From NCBI GenBank assembly GCA_934488615.1, contig CAKSSJ010000040.1, positions 1-15,308 on the forward strand: DNA of 15,308 nucleotides, read 5' to 3'. A program made the translations under genes and the position numbers. The stretch is from an uncultured Eubacteriales bacterium (GTDB taxonomy: Bacteria; Bacillota; Clostridia; Oscillospirales; Acutalibacteraceae). Of the stretch, positions 6,136 through 13,528 are shown one piece after another; position 1 is the stretch's first letter; every line of letters begins with the position of its first letter. Below the pieces are notes generated by a model. It had not been told where the DNA came from. It saw nothing but the letters and a program-made list of their open reading frames with translations, and searched no databases.

Positions 6136-6224
6136 TTGGTCGGTTTCTGCTGATTTTTTAAATGCTTTGCATCGCAAAGCCGCCGCTTCTTTTCTCTCTT
6201 CTCTTTTATCTTTTCACTTGAAAC
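6136..6224 (-). repeat. Spacer module linking R2 and R1, inverted copy
   Basis: Reverse-complement counterpart of 3462-3549: CTTGGTCGGTTTCTGCTGA, palindrome GCTTTGC-ATC-GCAAAGC (about 6164-6180), then a pyrimidine-rich tract. Together with its neighbours it forms a compound R1-spacer-R2 unit inverted relative to the one at 3328-3694. Confidence 0.75.
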
Positions 6225-6358
6225 AAACCCCTCAGTCACGGGCAAGCCGTGCCAGCGTCTCGCTGCGGCTCGGTCACGTCGCGGCCCTGACAGTCCGCCG
6301 GGCTGTCATTCACTACCGCGCCGACACTTCGCTACCCTACAGGGGCGCCGAGAGGTTT
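6225..6358 (-). repeat. R1 intergenic repeat, subtype A, complete
   Basis: A 134-bp copy on the minus strand, from AAACCCCTCAG (6225-6235) to CCGAGAGGTTT (end 6358). The central hairpin is GACAGTCC-GCC-GGGCTGTC (6289-6307); one arm base differs but still allows a G-T(U) pair on one strand. It ends about 130 bases before the next gene. Confidence 0.87.
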
Positions 6359-6491
6359 CTGCCAAAGCCGTCTGTCGCAATGGGGCGGAAAAGGTCTTTT
6401 TTTGCCGCAAGGGGTCACAAAGCCGTTTTCAGTCGGAATAACGTGTACAATTGACTATGTATATGATATTCATGCCGAAAAGGAGGACACC

Positions 6492-7175
6492 ATGGAAGAA
6501 AAAAAGACAAGCTTCGTTTTGCCGACCGATTGTCTTGAGGATCTTGCCGATTTTTCCTATGCCGAGGCAGGGGAGCTGTTCAATGACATTCTCCGCTATG
6601 TTGACGGGCAGGGAGAGCCTGAGCTTGAGGACAGAGCGATGAGAATGTTTTTCAGACGGGTCAAGCGATACATAGACAGCTCGAAAGCAAACTACGATAA
6701 AAAGGTGCAGACAAACAGAATAAACGGCGCAAAGGGCGGCAGACCGAAGAAAAGCGGCGGAGAAAATCCAACGCTTGCCGACAAAACCGAACGGTTTTCG
6801 GAAAAAGCCTATACTGAGTCTGAGACTGAGTATAGGTCTGTATCTAAGTCTGAGTATGAGTGTGAGTCTGCGTCTGACGGCGGCGCGCGCACGCACACGA
6901 AAAAATACGGCGAAAATAAAAATGTTGAGCTGACAGAGGAGGAGTTCGAGCGTCTGGCTGAGCAAATGGGAGCCGGCAAGCGCGACGAATACATCGAAAA
7001 TCTCGGCAACTACATGGCTTCGACGGGCAAGACCTATTGCAATCACTGCGCGACGATTCGCAGCTGGTTCAGACGTGACGGCGGCAAAAAGCCGACGGCG
7101 AGCTACGACGTCAGCGAGTTTGTTGCCCGAGGGGAAAGACTGCCCGTATACAAGAGCAAAACGGATTCTTCATAA
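6492..7175 (+). CDS. Phage-like DUF6291-type protein, replication-module relative
   Basis: A 227-residue protein. Residues 1-75 (LPTDCLEDLADFSYAEAGELFNDILRYVDG..., RVKRYIDSSKANYDKK) and the basic RINGAKGGRPKK (about 76-87) resemble DUF6291-type proteins of phage and integrative-element replication modules. Residues about 147-200 (ELTEEEFERLAEQMGAGKRDEYIENLGNY..., YCNHCATIRSWFRRDG) resemble the C-terminal part of phage replisome-organiser-like proteins. They are joined by a low-complexity linker rich in S, E and Y coded by a degenerate hexamer repeat. ATG 6492 is fixed by AGGAGG at 6481-6486. No other phage genes are nearby, so it is an isolated relic or cargo gene next to a repeat block. No clear promoter is seen; function is inferred only. 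Confidence 0.75.
   Translation: MEEKKTSFVLPTDCLEDLADFSYAEAGELFNDILRYVDGQGEPELEDRAMRMFFRRVKRYIDSSKANYDKKVQTNRINGAKGGRPKKSGGENPTLADKTERFSEKAYTESETEYRSVSKSEYECESASDGGARTHTKKYGENKNVELTEEEFERLAEQMGAGKRDEYIENLGNYMASTGKTYCNHCATIRSWFRRDGGKKPTASYDVSEFVARGERLPVYKSKTDSS
6813..6880 (+). repeat. Degenerate hexanucleotide repeat inside the DUF6291-like gene
   Basis: Repeats of the pattern GAGTCT/GAGTAT/GAGTGT, about ten units with drift, code for the S/T/Y-E linker (TESETEYRSVSKSEYECES). Such repeats can change length by slippage in multiples of two codons without breaking the frame. Confidence 0.65.
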
Positions 7176-7187
7176 GCGAATTTTGCA

Positions 7188-7222
7188 TAAAAAAACTGCC
7201 GCAAACCTGAATCTGCGGCAGT
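7188..7222 (-). terminator. Rho-independent terminator of the tarIJ operon
   Basis: Stem ACTGCCGCA (7195-7203) and TGCGGCAGT (7214-7222). Read on the minus strand it is followed directly by seven T, 12 bases after the tarJ stop. For the plus-strand gene ending at 7175 the same hairpin lacks a good T run, so the convergent genes share one terminator that works best for tarJ. Confidence 0.85.
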
Positions 7223-7233
7223 CTGACGTTTGA

Positions 7234-8277
7234 TCAGAACGATATTCTCATTATATTTTTGCCCAGAGCCGTTGACTTGGACTCTTTCTCGAATATTGCG
7301 TAGTAATCTCTGATATTCGTGACATCGTTGATCGAGAGCATGAGCCTGAGAATACGCTCACGGAACTCGGGAATCGTGAGAAGCTCGACCGCCTTTTCAA
7401 AGTCACAGCGGACGCTTCTTGTCGTTCCTCTTATCGAAATGCCGTGCTCAAGCACCATTCTCGTGTTAAGCGGAACATTGTCGTTGGCAACGCCCGAAAG
7501 AATGAGCTTTCCGCCCGAATAGAGCTTGTCGATGGCTTGATTCGCGGCTATGCCCGATGCGTTTCCGCCGACAGCCTCAATGGCAACCGACATGCGCGGA
7601 AGCGGATCAATGTCGTTCGAATAATAAACGTTTGCAAAGTCGAACATGTCAAGCTTTTCCTTGTTCAGTCCGACGATGTTTACGTCACAGCCGAAGCCGT
7701 ATTTCGCAACAAGAGAGATGATATAGCCCATTATTCCGTCGCCCCAGACGGTCACGCTCTTAACAGCCTCACCCTCGGTGAAGCCCGCGCGTCTCATTGC
7801 ACAGCAGCCTACGGAAATAAGCTCGGAGAAAACCGCCTCGGGACCTATCTCATCGGGAATCGGGATCATATATTCATGCTCAAGGTCGATAAGCTCCTTC
7901 GAAAAGCCGTCATAGTTGCTCGAGCAGAACTTTGATTCGGGACAGTAATTGTCAAGCAGGTGAGGGTTGTTCCTGACGCAGACCTCGCACTTCGTACCGT
8001 CGCAGTCCGACTTGCGGCAGGGGAGGAGAACGACGCGCTGACCGCTCTCAAGCTTGCCGCTCTTGTCGCGGATGACAACACCCGTGGCCTCATGAATAAG
8101 GCTCATGGGGAATTTTCTCTTGAGTATGCGAAGGCTTCTGTTGCCGAGGTAGTAGCGGATATCCGCCTTGCACACCGCTAGATAATCGGGGCGGACGAGG
8201 ACGTTATCGTTTCTTATGTCCTCGACAAATATTTCAAATCGCTTGGGCTCTGTAATTTTGTAACTTTTTGCAAACAA
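7234..8277 (-). CDS. tarJ: Ribulose-5-phosphate reductase TarJ-like (zinc alcohol-dehydrogenase superfamily)
   Basis: A 347-residue medium-chain dehydrogenase. TarJ reduces D-ribulose 5-phosphate to D-ribitol 5-phosphate with NADPH, feeding CDP-ribitol synthesis for ribitol-containing wall polymers. Visible are the zinc-site Cys36 (VCKADIRYY) and His62-Glu63 (HEATG), a structural-zinc cluster in CRKSDCDGTKCEVC, and the nucleotide fold at VTVWGDGIMGYIISLVAKYG. The TarJ assignment rests on this pattern and on the tarI gene ending 21 bases upstream. The start is TTG (8277-8275), with AGAAAGGA about 10 bases before it; no ATG is available in frame between the tarI stop and the conserved N-terminus. 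Confidence 0.88.
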   Translation of the reverse strand: MFAKSYKITEPKRFEIFVEDIRNDNVLVRPDYLAVCKADIRYYLGNRSLRILKRKFPMSLIHEATGVVIRDKSGKLESGQRVVLLPCRKSDCDGTKCEVCVRNNPHLLDNYCPESKFCSSNYDGFSKELIDLEHEYMIPIPDEIGPEAVFSELISVGCCAMRRAGFTEGEAVKSVTVWGDGIMGYIISLVAKYGFGCDVNIVGLNKEKLDMFDFANVYYSNDIDPLPRMSVAIEAVGGNASGIAANQAIDKLYSGGKLILSGVANDNVPLNTRMVLEHGISIRGTTRSVRCDFEKAVELLTIPEFRERILRLMLSINDVTNIRDYYAIFEKESKSTALGKNIMRISF

Positions 8278-8298
8278 AATTAACCAATCCTTTCTGCC

Positions 8299-9006
8299 TT
8301 ATCTTCCTGCTCTGACGATGGATTTAACAAGGAGAAGATCCTCCATTGTCGTGATCTTCATGTTGAGCTTGTCGCCCATAGCTATGCCGATCGGAATGCC
8401 TGCCGAAAGAACAAGTCCGCAGTCGTCAGTCATGACGGGGCGCTTGTCCTCGGGGATAGCGAAGTAATCGTCATAGGCCTTTCTGACGATGGAATACTTG
8501 AAGGACTGGGGAGTTTGACCGAGATAAAGCTCTTTCCTCAGAGGGATCGAATCGAGAGTTTTCTCGTCAACGCTCTTGATTATCGTATCGTGCGCGGGAA
8601 TGACAGTGTCGCATGCGCCGAATTCCTTGACCTTTTCAATGTTCTCGTTGATGATCTTCTGAGAAACGAGCGGTCTTGCAGCGTCATGAATGATAACGTA
8701 ATCGTCACCCTTGCACTCCGCCTGAATGGCATTGAGCGCATTGAGCGAGGATTCCTGACGGGAAGCGCCTGCGTCGGCGATCCAGCGAACCTTGCGGATG
8801 TCATATTCCTTGAGCCACATGGTAAGATCCTCCTGCCAAGCCTTGACGCAGACAACGCAGATCGCGTCGATCTTCTCGTTTATCTCAAAGGCTTCGAGAG
8901 TGTGGATGATAACGGGCTTGCCGTAAATGTCGATGAACTGCTTCGGACGGTCAACCATACCCATACGGCTTCCCGAACCGCCTGCAAGAACTACTGCTAT
9001 ATTCAT
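8299..9006 (-). CDS. tarI: D-ribitol-5-phosphate cytidylyltransferase TarI-like
   Basis: A 235-residue nucleotidyltransferase of the IspD/TarI family. TarI joins CTP and ribitol 5-phosphate to give CDP-ribitol. The N-terminus shows LAGGSGSRMG (residues 7-16), the CTP-binding glycine-rich loop, and RPKQF (20-24) with the catalytic Lys; HDAARPLV follows near the middle and TDDCGLVLSAG toward the end. IspD, the homologous enzyme of isoprenoid synthesis, shares these motifs; the choice of TarI rests on KQF...YGKP and on the adjoining tarJ. The ATG at 9006-9004 has AGAGG about 9 bases upstream. It is the first gene of the operon and has a strong promoter. No polymerase or transferase gene for the CDP-ribitol is seen in the window. 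Confidence 0.88.
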   Translation of the reverse strand: MNIAVVLAGGSGSRMGMVDRPKQFIDIYGKPVIIHTLEAFEINEKIDAICVVCVKAWQEDLTMWLKEYDIRKVRWIADAGASRQESSLNALNAIQAECKGDDYVIIHDAARPLVSQKIINENIEKVKEFGACDTVIPAHDTIIKSVDEKTLDSIPLRKELYLGQTPQSFKYSIVRKAYDDYFAIPEDKRPVMTDDCGLVLSAGIPIGIAMGDKLNMKITTMEDLLLVKSIVRAGR

Positions 9007-9057
9007 AATGTAATTACCTCTATTCGTAATTTTTATGTAACCGATGGCTACTTACAA

Positions 9058-9086
9058 ATTATACTATACCCTTTTTTATTTGTCAA
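9058..9086 (-). promoter_or_regulatory. Sigma-A promoter of the tarIJ operon
   Basis: On the minus strand TTGACA (9086-9081), a 17-base spacer and TATAAT (9063-9058) form a consensus promoter. The start lies near 9051, giving a leader of about 45 bases before the tarI ATG. Confidence 0.87.
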
Positions 9087-9121
9087 CAAACCCCGACGAC
9101 GTATATTTATCTATTTTGCGG

Positions 9122-9150
9122 TTGAAAAAAGTTTTATTATATTGTATAAT
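9122..9150 (+). promoter_or_regulatory. Divergent promoter toward the repeat region and MBOAT gene
   Basis: TTGAAA (9122-9127), 17-base spacer, TATAAT (9145-9150). It points away from tarI. If used for the MBOAT gene, the leader would be about 465 bases and contain the repeat hairpins at 9213-9560. A weaker start closer to the gene (TTCATA 9565-9570 with TATAAA 9589-9594) is also possible. Confidence 0.5.
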
Positions 9151-9212
9151 TGATTAAATTTAGCGCAGTGTCGGCGACTGAGGACGGACGCTTTATCAGG
9201 CTTTAATCTTTA

Positions 9213-9264
9213 TCCCCTCCGTCGCTCATGCGACACCTCCCTTTGATTCAACCAAGGGGAGGCT
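9213..9264 (-). repeat. R2-related palindromic unit
   Basis: CCCCTCC, inner hairpin GTCGC-TCAT-GCGAC, then a cap CCTCCCTT...AAGGGGAGG with an 8-10 base loop. It has the same plan as the R2 units but different end words (GGAGGGG instead of GATGAGGTGG). Confidence 0.6.
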
Positions 9265-9309
9265 TGAAACATGACGTCAATTTATTTGATTATACGATAA
9301 AGTCAGCAG

Positions 9310-9445
9310 AAACCTCTTGGCTCCCCTGTAGGGTAGCGAAGCGGCGCGACGGTAGTGAATGAACGTCCGGTGGACGTTCAGAGCCGGAGCGTGACCGAGC
9401 CGCAGCGAGACGCTGTCACGACCTTGTGTCGTGACTGAGGGGTTT
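9310..9445 (+). repeat. R1 intergenic repeat, subtype B, complete
   Basis: A 136-bp copy from AAACCTCTTGG to CTGAGGGGTTT. The central hairpin is GAACGTCC-GGT-GGACGTTC (9361-9379), with both arms changed relative to subtype A. The flanking strands read CGCGACGG and CCGGAGCG, which can still pair (CGC/GCG and CGG/CCG) around opposed GA bases. The GTGAC/GTCAC and CAGCG/CGCTG stems are kept. Confidence 0.87.
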
Positions 9446-9470
9446 ATTTGAATATTGATTAAATCTGTTT

Positions 9471-9566
9471 AACCCCTCCGACTTCGGCGCAATCCGCCGA
9501 AGCCACCTCCCCTAAAGGGGCGGCAAGGGAAAGACGGCGCAAACTTCCGAAGCTGACTGAGGGGTT
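9471..9566. repeat. R2-related palindromic unit and repeat tail before the MBOAT gene
   Basis: AACCCCTCCGA, inner hairpin CTTCGGCG-CAATC-CGCCGAAG, and cap CCTCCCCTAAAGGGG run to 9523. The CAATC loop word also occurs in the R2 copies at 3550 and 5916. A further tail to 9566 ends CTGAGGGGTTC, like the R1 end, without a full R1 copy. Confidence 0.6.
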
Positions 9567-9621
9567 CATAAAGTAGCTTAAATAACCTTATAAAAAATCA
9601 TCTGAAAAAAGGGGGTATAAT

Positions 9622-11019
9622 ATGATTTTTTCATCGACGACGTTTTTATTTTTATTTTTGCCGATCGTACTGATCGCATATTATAACCCCATTTTCAAAT
9701 CCCTGCCCTTTAAGAACGCGGTGCTGATCGTTTCGAGCATTTTCTTCTACGCGTGGGGCGAGCCTGTTTACGTTCTTCTGATGCTCGGCTCGATCCTCAT
9801 TAACTGGGCGCTCGGACTGGCAGTCGATAAAAACCGTGACAGCAAAAAGGGCAAGGCGGCGCTGACTGCGTCGGTCATCGTCAATATCGGAATGCTTTTC
9901 GTGTTCAAGTATCTGACCTTTACGCTCGAAAATATCAATGCGCTTCTGCACACGAGCCTTGACACGCTCAGCATCACCCTGCCGATAGGTATTTCGTTCT
10001 TCACGTTCCAGGCAATGTCGTATGTTATCGACGTTTACCGCGGCGACGGCGAGGTGCAGAAAAATCCGTGCAATGTTGCGCTCTATATCTCATTCTTCCC
10101 TCAGCTCATCGCAGGCCCGATCGTGCGCTATCAGACGATCGCCGATCAGATAAAGGAACGGCATGAAAATTTTGATCAGTTCACGGACGGCGTTTACCGC
10201 TTCATGATAGGCTTCGTGAAAAAGGTGCTTATCGCAAATAACGTTGCGATAGTTGCCGACGGAATATTCGACGGCGAGGTTGGCTCCGTTTCGTCCGCAT
10301 GGCTCGGAGCGCTTGCTTACACCTTGCAGATACTTTTCGATTTCTCGGGCTACAGCGAAATGGCGATAGGCCTCGGAAAGATGTTCGGCTTCGAGTTCCT
10401 TGAAAATTTTGACTATCCGTATGTTTCAAAATCCGTTTCCGAGTTCTGGCGCAGGTGGCATATCTCGCTCGGAACATGGTTCAGAGATTACGTTTATTTC
10501 CCGCTCGGCGGAAGCAGAGTTAAGAAAAAATCAAGACTTGTTTTCAACCTCTTTGTCGTATGGACGCTGACGGGAATCTGGCACGGCGCGAACTGGACCT
10601 TCCTTGTCTGGGGCTTGTTTTATTTCGTAATTCTTACGCTCGAAAAGCTCACGGGCTTTACGAAAAAGCTCGGTGTGTTCAGCCATGCTTACACAATGCT
10701 CCTTGTAATAATCGGCTGGGTCGTTTTCAGAGCGAAGGACATTTCCTCCGCACTTTCGTACCTCGGGGATATGTTCGGCTTCGGCTCACTTCCGCTCTAT
10801 GACAGCACGACGGTGTTCTATCTTTCAAACTACAGCTTTTTCCTTGTGCTCGGAATAATTTGCTGTTTCCCGATAGTCCGTGCGCTGAAGAAAAAAATCA
10901 ACACGGACAAGCCCGTTTATACGGTCGTTTCGGGAATTTTACTTATTGCTTTGTTCTTGATCTCGGTCACATACACGATCAAGGGCACCTACAATCCGTT
11001 TATTTACTTTAATTTCTAA
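9622..11019 (+). CDS. MBOAT-family membrane O-acyltransferase (AlgI/DltB-like)
   Basis: A 465-residue polytopic membrane protein of typical MBOAT length. The family signature is clear: FWRRWHISLGTWFRDYVYFPLGG starting at residue 275, then LTGIWHGANWTF with the catalytic His321, and an earlier ISFFTFQAMSYVIDVYRG. AlgI-type members move acyl groups, often acetyl, across the membrane for attachment to exported polysaccharides; DltB moves D-alanine. No dlt genes are present, and the partner downstream is a DHHW protein, so polysaccharide O-acylation is the better guess. ATG 9622 has GGGGG about 6 bases upstream. The DHHW gene follows after 15 bases, indicating co-transcription. The acceptor polymer is unknown; the divergent CDP-ribitol genes make a ribitol-containing surface polymer a reasonable but unproven candidate. 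Confidence 0.93.
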   Translation: MIFSSTTFLFLFLPIVLIAYYNPIFKSLPFKNAVLIVSSIFFYAWGEPVYVLLMLGSILINWALGLAVDKNRDSKKGKAALTASVIVNIGMLFVFKYLTFTLENINALLHTSLDTLSITLPIGISFFTFQAMSYVIDVYRGDGEVQKNPCNVALYISFFPQLIAGPIVRYQTIADQIKERHENFDQFTDGVYRFMIGFVKKVLIANNVAIVADGIFDGEVGSVSSAWLGALAYTLQILFDFSGYSEMAIGLGKMFGFEFLENFDYPYVSKSVSEFWRRWHISLGTWFRDYVYFPLGGSRVKKKSRLVFNLFVVWTLTGIWHGANWTFLVWGLFYFVILTLEKLTGFTKKLGVFSHAYTMLLVIIGWVVFRAKDISSALSYLGDMFGFGSLPLYDSTTVFYLSNYSFFLVLGIICCFPIVRALKKKINTDKPVYTVVSGILLIALFLISVTYTIKGTYNPFIYFNF

Positions 11020-11034
11020 CGAAAGGACGGCGAA

Positions 11035-12381
11035 ATGCAGATGAAAAAATTCAAGTCGAAATACGTCATCGGAATACTGTTCATTTGCATTATTGCGTTC
11101 TTTTTCGGCTCGGTCTGCTACAGAACCTATCGCGCGCAGAGGTACTTTGATTACGGCGAGGAAAATGTGAATACCTCTCAGACTGAAGCTCCCGCCGAGG
11201 CTGTTGCCGCAAAATGGGAGAGCGATTACCCGTTCGGCGAGTACAAATTCGAGCCTTCGGTCAAAACCGAAACGGCGGACACCGAGACGGTACAGGAGAC
11301 TGCAACGGAGGGTTCGCGCTACCTTTCGCTTGTGAACAAATTCAAGGACAGCATAGACTACTACACGACGAGGCTTCTGCCGCTGAGAATGAAATATGTT
11401 GAGGCGAACGCGCTTTTCTGCAAGACGGTCGGAATGAAAACCGTAAGCGGCACCGACTCGGTCGTTGTTATGAAAAACGGCTATCTGACCTTTGACAATT
11501 CAAAGCCCGAGGACGCAACGGCGCAGGCGGAAAGCGTTGAATGGTTTGAAAAAATAATGAAGGAAAAGGGAATTGACTTCCTTTATGTTCAGTACCCGAC
11601 AAAGGAGCATGAGGGCGACGGTCAGCTCCCCGACGGTGTGCTTGACGCGGCGAACGGGACGGCGGACAGCCTTATCTCGGGACTTAAAAAGAGGAACGTA
11701 AACTATTTTGACATGAGAGACGCTCTCGGGAAAAAGGGCGGCGACTGGTACGCGAATTTTTTCAAGACCGATCACCATTGGAAGCCCGAAACGGGAGTGT
11801 GGGCGGCAGGGCAGATTACCGAAAGGCTCAATTCCGACTTCGGTTATTCGCTCGATACCTCCGTCGGCAATCTGAATAATTACAACGTCAGCGTTTATGA
11901 AAAGTATTTTCTCGGCGCGCAGGGCAGGGTGGTAACGCTCTCGTATGCCGACCCCGAGGATATAAGTCTGATTTACCCTAAGAAGGCGACGAAGCTGACA
12001 GTTCAATACAACAAGGACGAGCCGACCGAGGGCAATTTTGAGGACGTTATTTTCAACAAGGAGTACCTCAACAATACCGATTATTACAATTATTCGTCCT
12101 ATTCCGCTTACCTCAACGGCAACAAGGATCTGACGAAGATAACGAACGGCAATTGCAAAAACGGCAAAAAATTGCTCATCATCGGCGATTCCTACAATAA
12201 ATGCGTTGCTCCGTATCTTGCCGAAACGTTTGAGCAGACCGTTCTGCTGGACAGGCGCTATTTCGACGGCAGTGTAATTGATTATATTGACAAAATGAAG
12301 CCCGATGCGGTCATTATTGCTTATACCGCAACTCTCATCGGCTCGACAGAGGGTCACAACTCAACATTTAATTTCGAATAA
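11035..12381 (+). CDS. DHHW-family (AlgJ/AlgX-like SGNH) protein, MBOAT partner
   Basis: A 448-residue protein with an N-terminal membrane anchor (residues about 10-29, VIGILFICIIAFFFGSVCY) and an exported domain. It has the name-giving motif TDHHW (D246-H247-H248-W249) and GDSYNK (384-389), which fits the SGNH-like fold of AlgJ/AlgX proteins. These act outside the membrane with an MBOAT partner to complete acyl transfer to a polysaccharide. A Thr/Glu/Ala-rich stretch (about 42-95) looks like a flexible linker between anchor and domain. AAAGGA at about 11022-11027 supports ATG 11035; ATG 11041 is a possible second choice. The gene lies 15 bases after the MBOAT gene. No terminator is seen between it and the next promoter. 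Confidence 0.9.
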   Translation: MQMKKFKSKYVIGILFICIIAFFFGSVCYRTYRAQRYFDYGEENVNTSQTEAPAEAVAAKWESDYPFGEYKFEPSVKTETADTETVQETATEGSRYLSLVNKFKDSIDYYTTRLLPLRMKYVEANALFCKTVGMKTVSGTDSVVVMKNGYLTFDNSKPEDATAQAESVEWFEKIMKEKGIDFLYVQYPTKEHEGDGQLPDGVLDAANGTADSLISGLKKRNVNYFDMRDALGKKGGDWYANFFKTDHHWKPETGVWAAGQITERLNSDFGYSLDTSVGNLNNYNVSVYEKYFLGAQGRVVTLSYADPEDISLIYPKKATKLTVQYNKDEPTEGNFEDVIFNKEYLNNTDYYNYSSYSAYLNGNKDLTKITNGNCKNGKKLLIIGDSYNKCVAPYLAETFEQTVLLDRRYFDGSVIDYIDKMKPDAVIIAYTATLIGSTEGHNSTFNFE

Positions 12382-12385
12382 GCTA

Positions 12386-12414
12386 TTTACTTTTGCGTTT
12401 TAGTGTGGTAAAAT
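12386..12414 (+). promoter_or_regulatory. Probable promoter of the yerC-methyltransferase-DUF559 operon
   Basis: TTTACT (12386-12391), a 17-base spacer and TAAAAT (12409-12414), with TGG before the -10 (extended -10). The start near 12421 gives a leader of about 47 bases with GGAGA at 12456-12460. Confidence 0.6.
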
Positions 12415-12467
12415 ATATAAATGAGAGTTAAGGATAAGCAGTTTTTAGACAATACGGAGATGTATGT

Positions 12468-12767
12468 ATGGAAAAAAAGATCAGAGACAATAACACCGAC
12501 TTCTTTTTTGAAGCGCTGCTCAAATTGAAAACGGTTGACGAATGCTACGATTTCTTTGAGGATCTTTGCACGGTCAACGAGCTGAAGTCGATCTCACAGA
12601 GAATCGTCGTTGCAAAAATGCTCCGCGAAAAGAAGGTCTACAGCGAGATCGTCGAGGAGACGGGCGCAAGCACCGCAACGGTCAGCCGCGTCAACCGCTC
12701 GCTTCAGTACGGTACGGGTGGATACGACCTTATATTTGAGCGAATGAACGGAGAAAAGTCAGAATGA
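12468..12767 (+). CDS. yerC: YerC/YecD-family TrpR-related DNA-binding protein
   Basis: A 99-residue protein matching the small YerC family across its length: LLKLKTVDECYDFFEDLCTVNEL (about 17-39), then QRIVVAKMLREKKVYSEIVEETGASTATVSRVNRSLQYG with a TrpR-like helix-turn-helix (about 61-82). These proteins are presumed transcriptional regulators; the ligand and targets are generally unknown. It is first in a compact operon: its TGA overlaps the ATG of the methyltransferase by four bases (ATGA at 12764), so translation is likely coupled. ATG 12468 has GGAGA 7 bases upstream. Confidence 0.92.
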   Translation: MEKKIRDNNTDFFFEALLKLKTVDECYDFFEDLCTVNELKSISQRIVVAKMLREKKVYSEIVEETGASTATVSRVNRSLQYGTGGYDLIFERMNGEKSE

Positions 12768-13528
12768 GCGGCTACAATGCGTTTGCAAACGTTTATGACA
12801 AGCTGACGGATAATATCGAATACGAAAAGCGTGCCGATTATATCAGTGCGCTTTTTGAGCGTTACGGGGTAAAGGGCAAGGAGCCGGTTCTCGACCTTGC
12901 CTGCGGAACGGGAAGCCTGACGGTCGAGCTTGCCAAGCGCGGGTACGACATGATCGGTACCGATTCCGCCTACGCGATGCTTTCTCAGGCGCAGAACAAA
13001 AAATATGCCGAAAATGTCGATGCGCTCTTCCTCTGCCAGGAGATGACCGAGCTTGACCTCTACGGCACGATAAGCGGCGCGGTCTGCATGCTCGACAGTC
13101 TGAATCACCTTGAGAGCGCCGAGGACGTGAAAAAGACGATCGAAAAGGTCGGACTTTTTATGGAGCACGGCGGAATATTTATTTTTGATGTGAATACAAT
13201 ATATAAGCACAGGAAAATTCTCGCCGACAACACGTTTGTCTATGACTGCGACGACGTTTACTGCGTCTGGCAGAACAGCCTCAACGAGGACGACAGCGTG
13301 GATATTTCGCTCGATATTTTTGAATACGAGGACGGCGCATATTACCGCAGTGCGGAGGAGTTCACGGAACGGGCATATCCGCTTGAGGATTATAAGAAAT
13401 GGCTCGCCGACGCGGAATTTGAGGTACTGCACATCTATGATGAAATGAGCGACCGTGAGCTGAATGACGAAACCCAGCGCGCCGTGTTTGTGGCACGGTA
13501 TGAGGGGTATAAAAAGAAAGAAAAATGA
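12764..13528 (+). CDS. Class I SAM-dependent methyltransferase
   Basis: A 254-residue Rossmann-fold methyltransferase. Motif I is VLDLACGTGSL (residues 42-52), motif II ends at GTDSAYAML (about 66-74), and VCMLDSLNHL (about 107-116) corresponds to motif IV. The C-terminal half carries a beta-rich segment often seen in small-molecule methyltransferases. The substrate cannot be read from sequence. It overlaps yerC by 4 bases at its start and the next gene by 4 bases at its end (ATGA at 13525), so the three genes are translationally coupled. Confidence 0.9.
   Translation: MSGYNAFANVYDKLTDNIEYEKRADYISALFERYGVKGKEPVLDLACGTGSLTVELAKRGYDMIGTDSAYAMLSQAQNKKYAENVDALFLCQEMTELDLYGTISGAVCMLDSLNHLESAEDVKKTIEKVGLFMEHGGIFIFDVNTIYKHRKILADNTFVYDCDDVYCVWQNSLNEDDSVDISLDIFEYEDGAYYRSAEEFTERAYPLEDYKKWLADAEFEVLHIYDEMSDRELNDETQRAVFVARYEGYKKKEK

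Noticed and set aside
3328..6358. CRISPR array
   Set aside because: Repeats are long, palindromic, few, in both orientations and without regular unique spacers; no cas genes are present.
6402..6491. Upstream extension of the DUF6291-like gene
   Set aside because: No ribosome site upstream of it, while AGGAGG at 6481 fits ATG 6492.
8299..9006. IspD (isoprenoid cytidylyltransferase) as the identity of this gene
   Set aside because: Possible by shared motifs, but the KQF/YGKP pattern and the neighbouring tarJ favour TarI.
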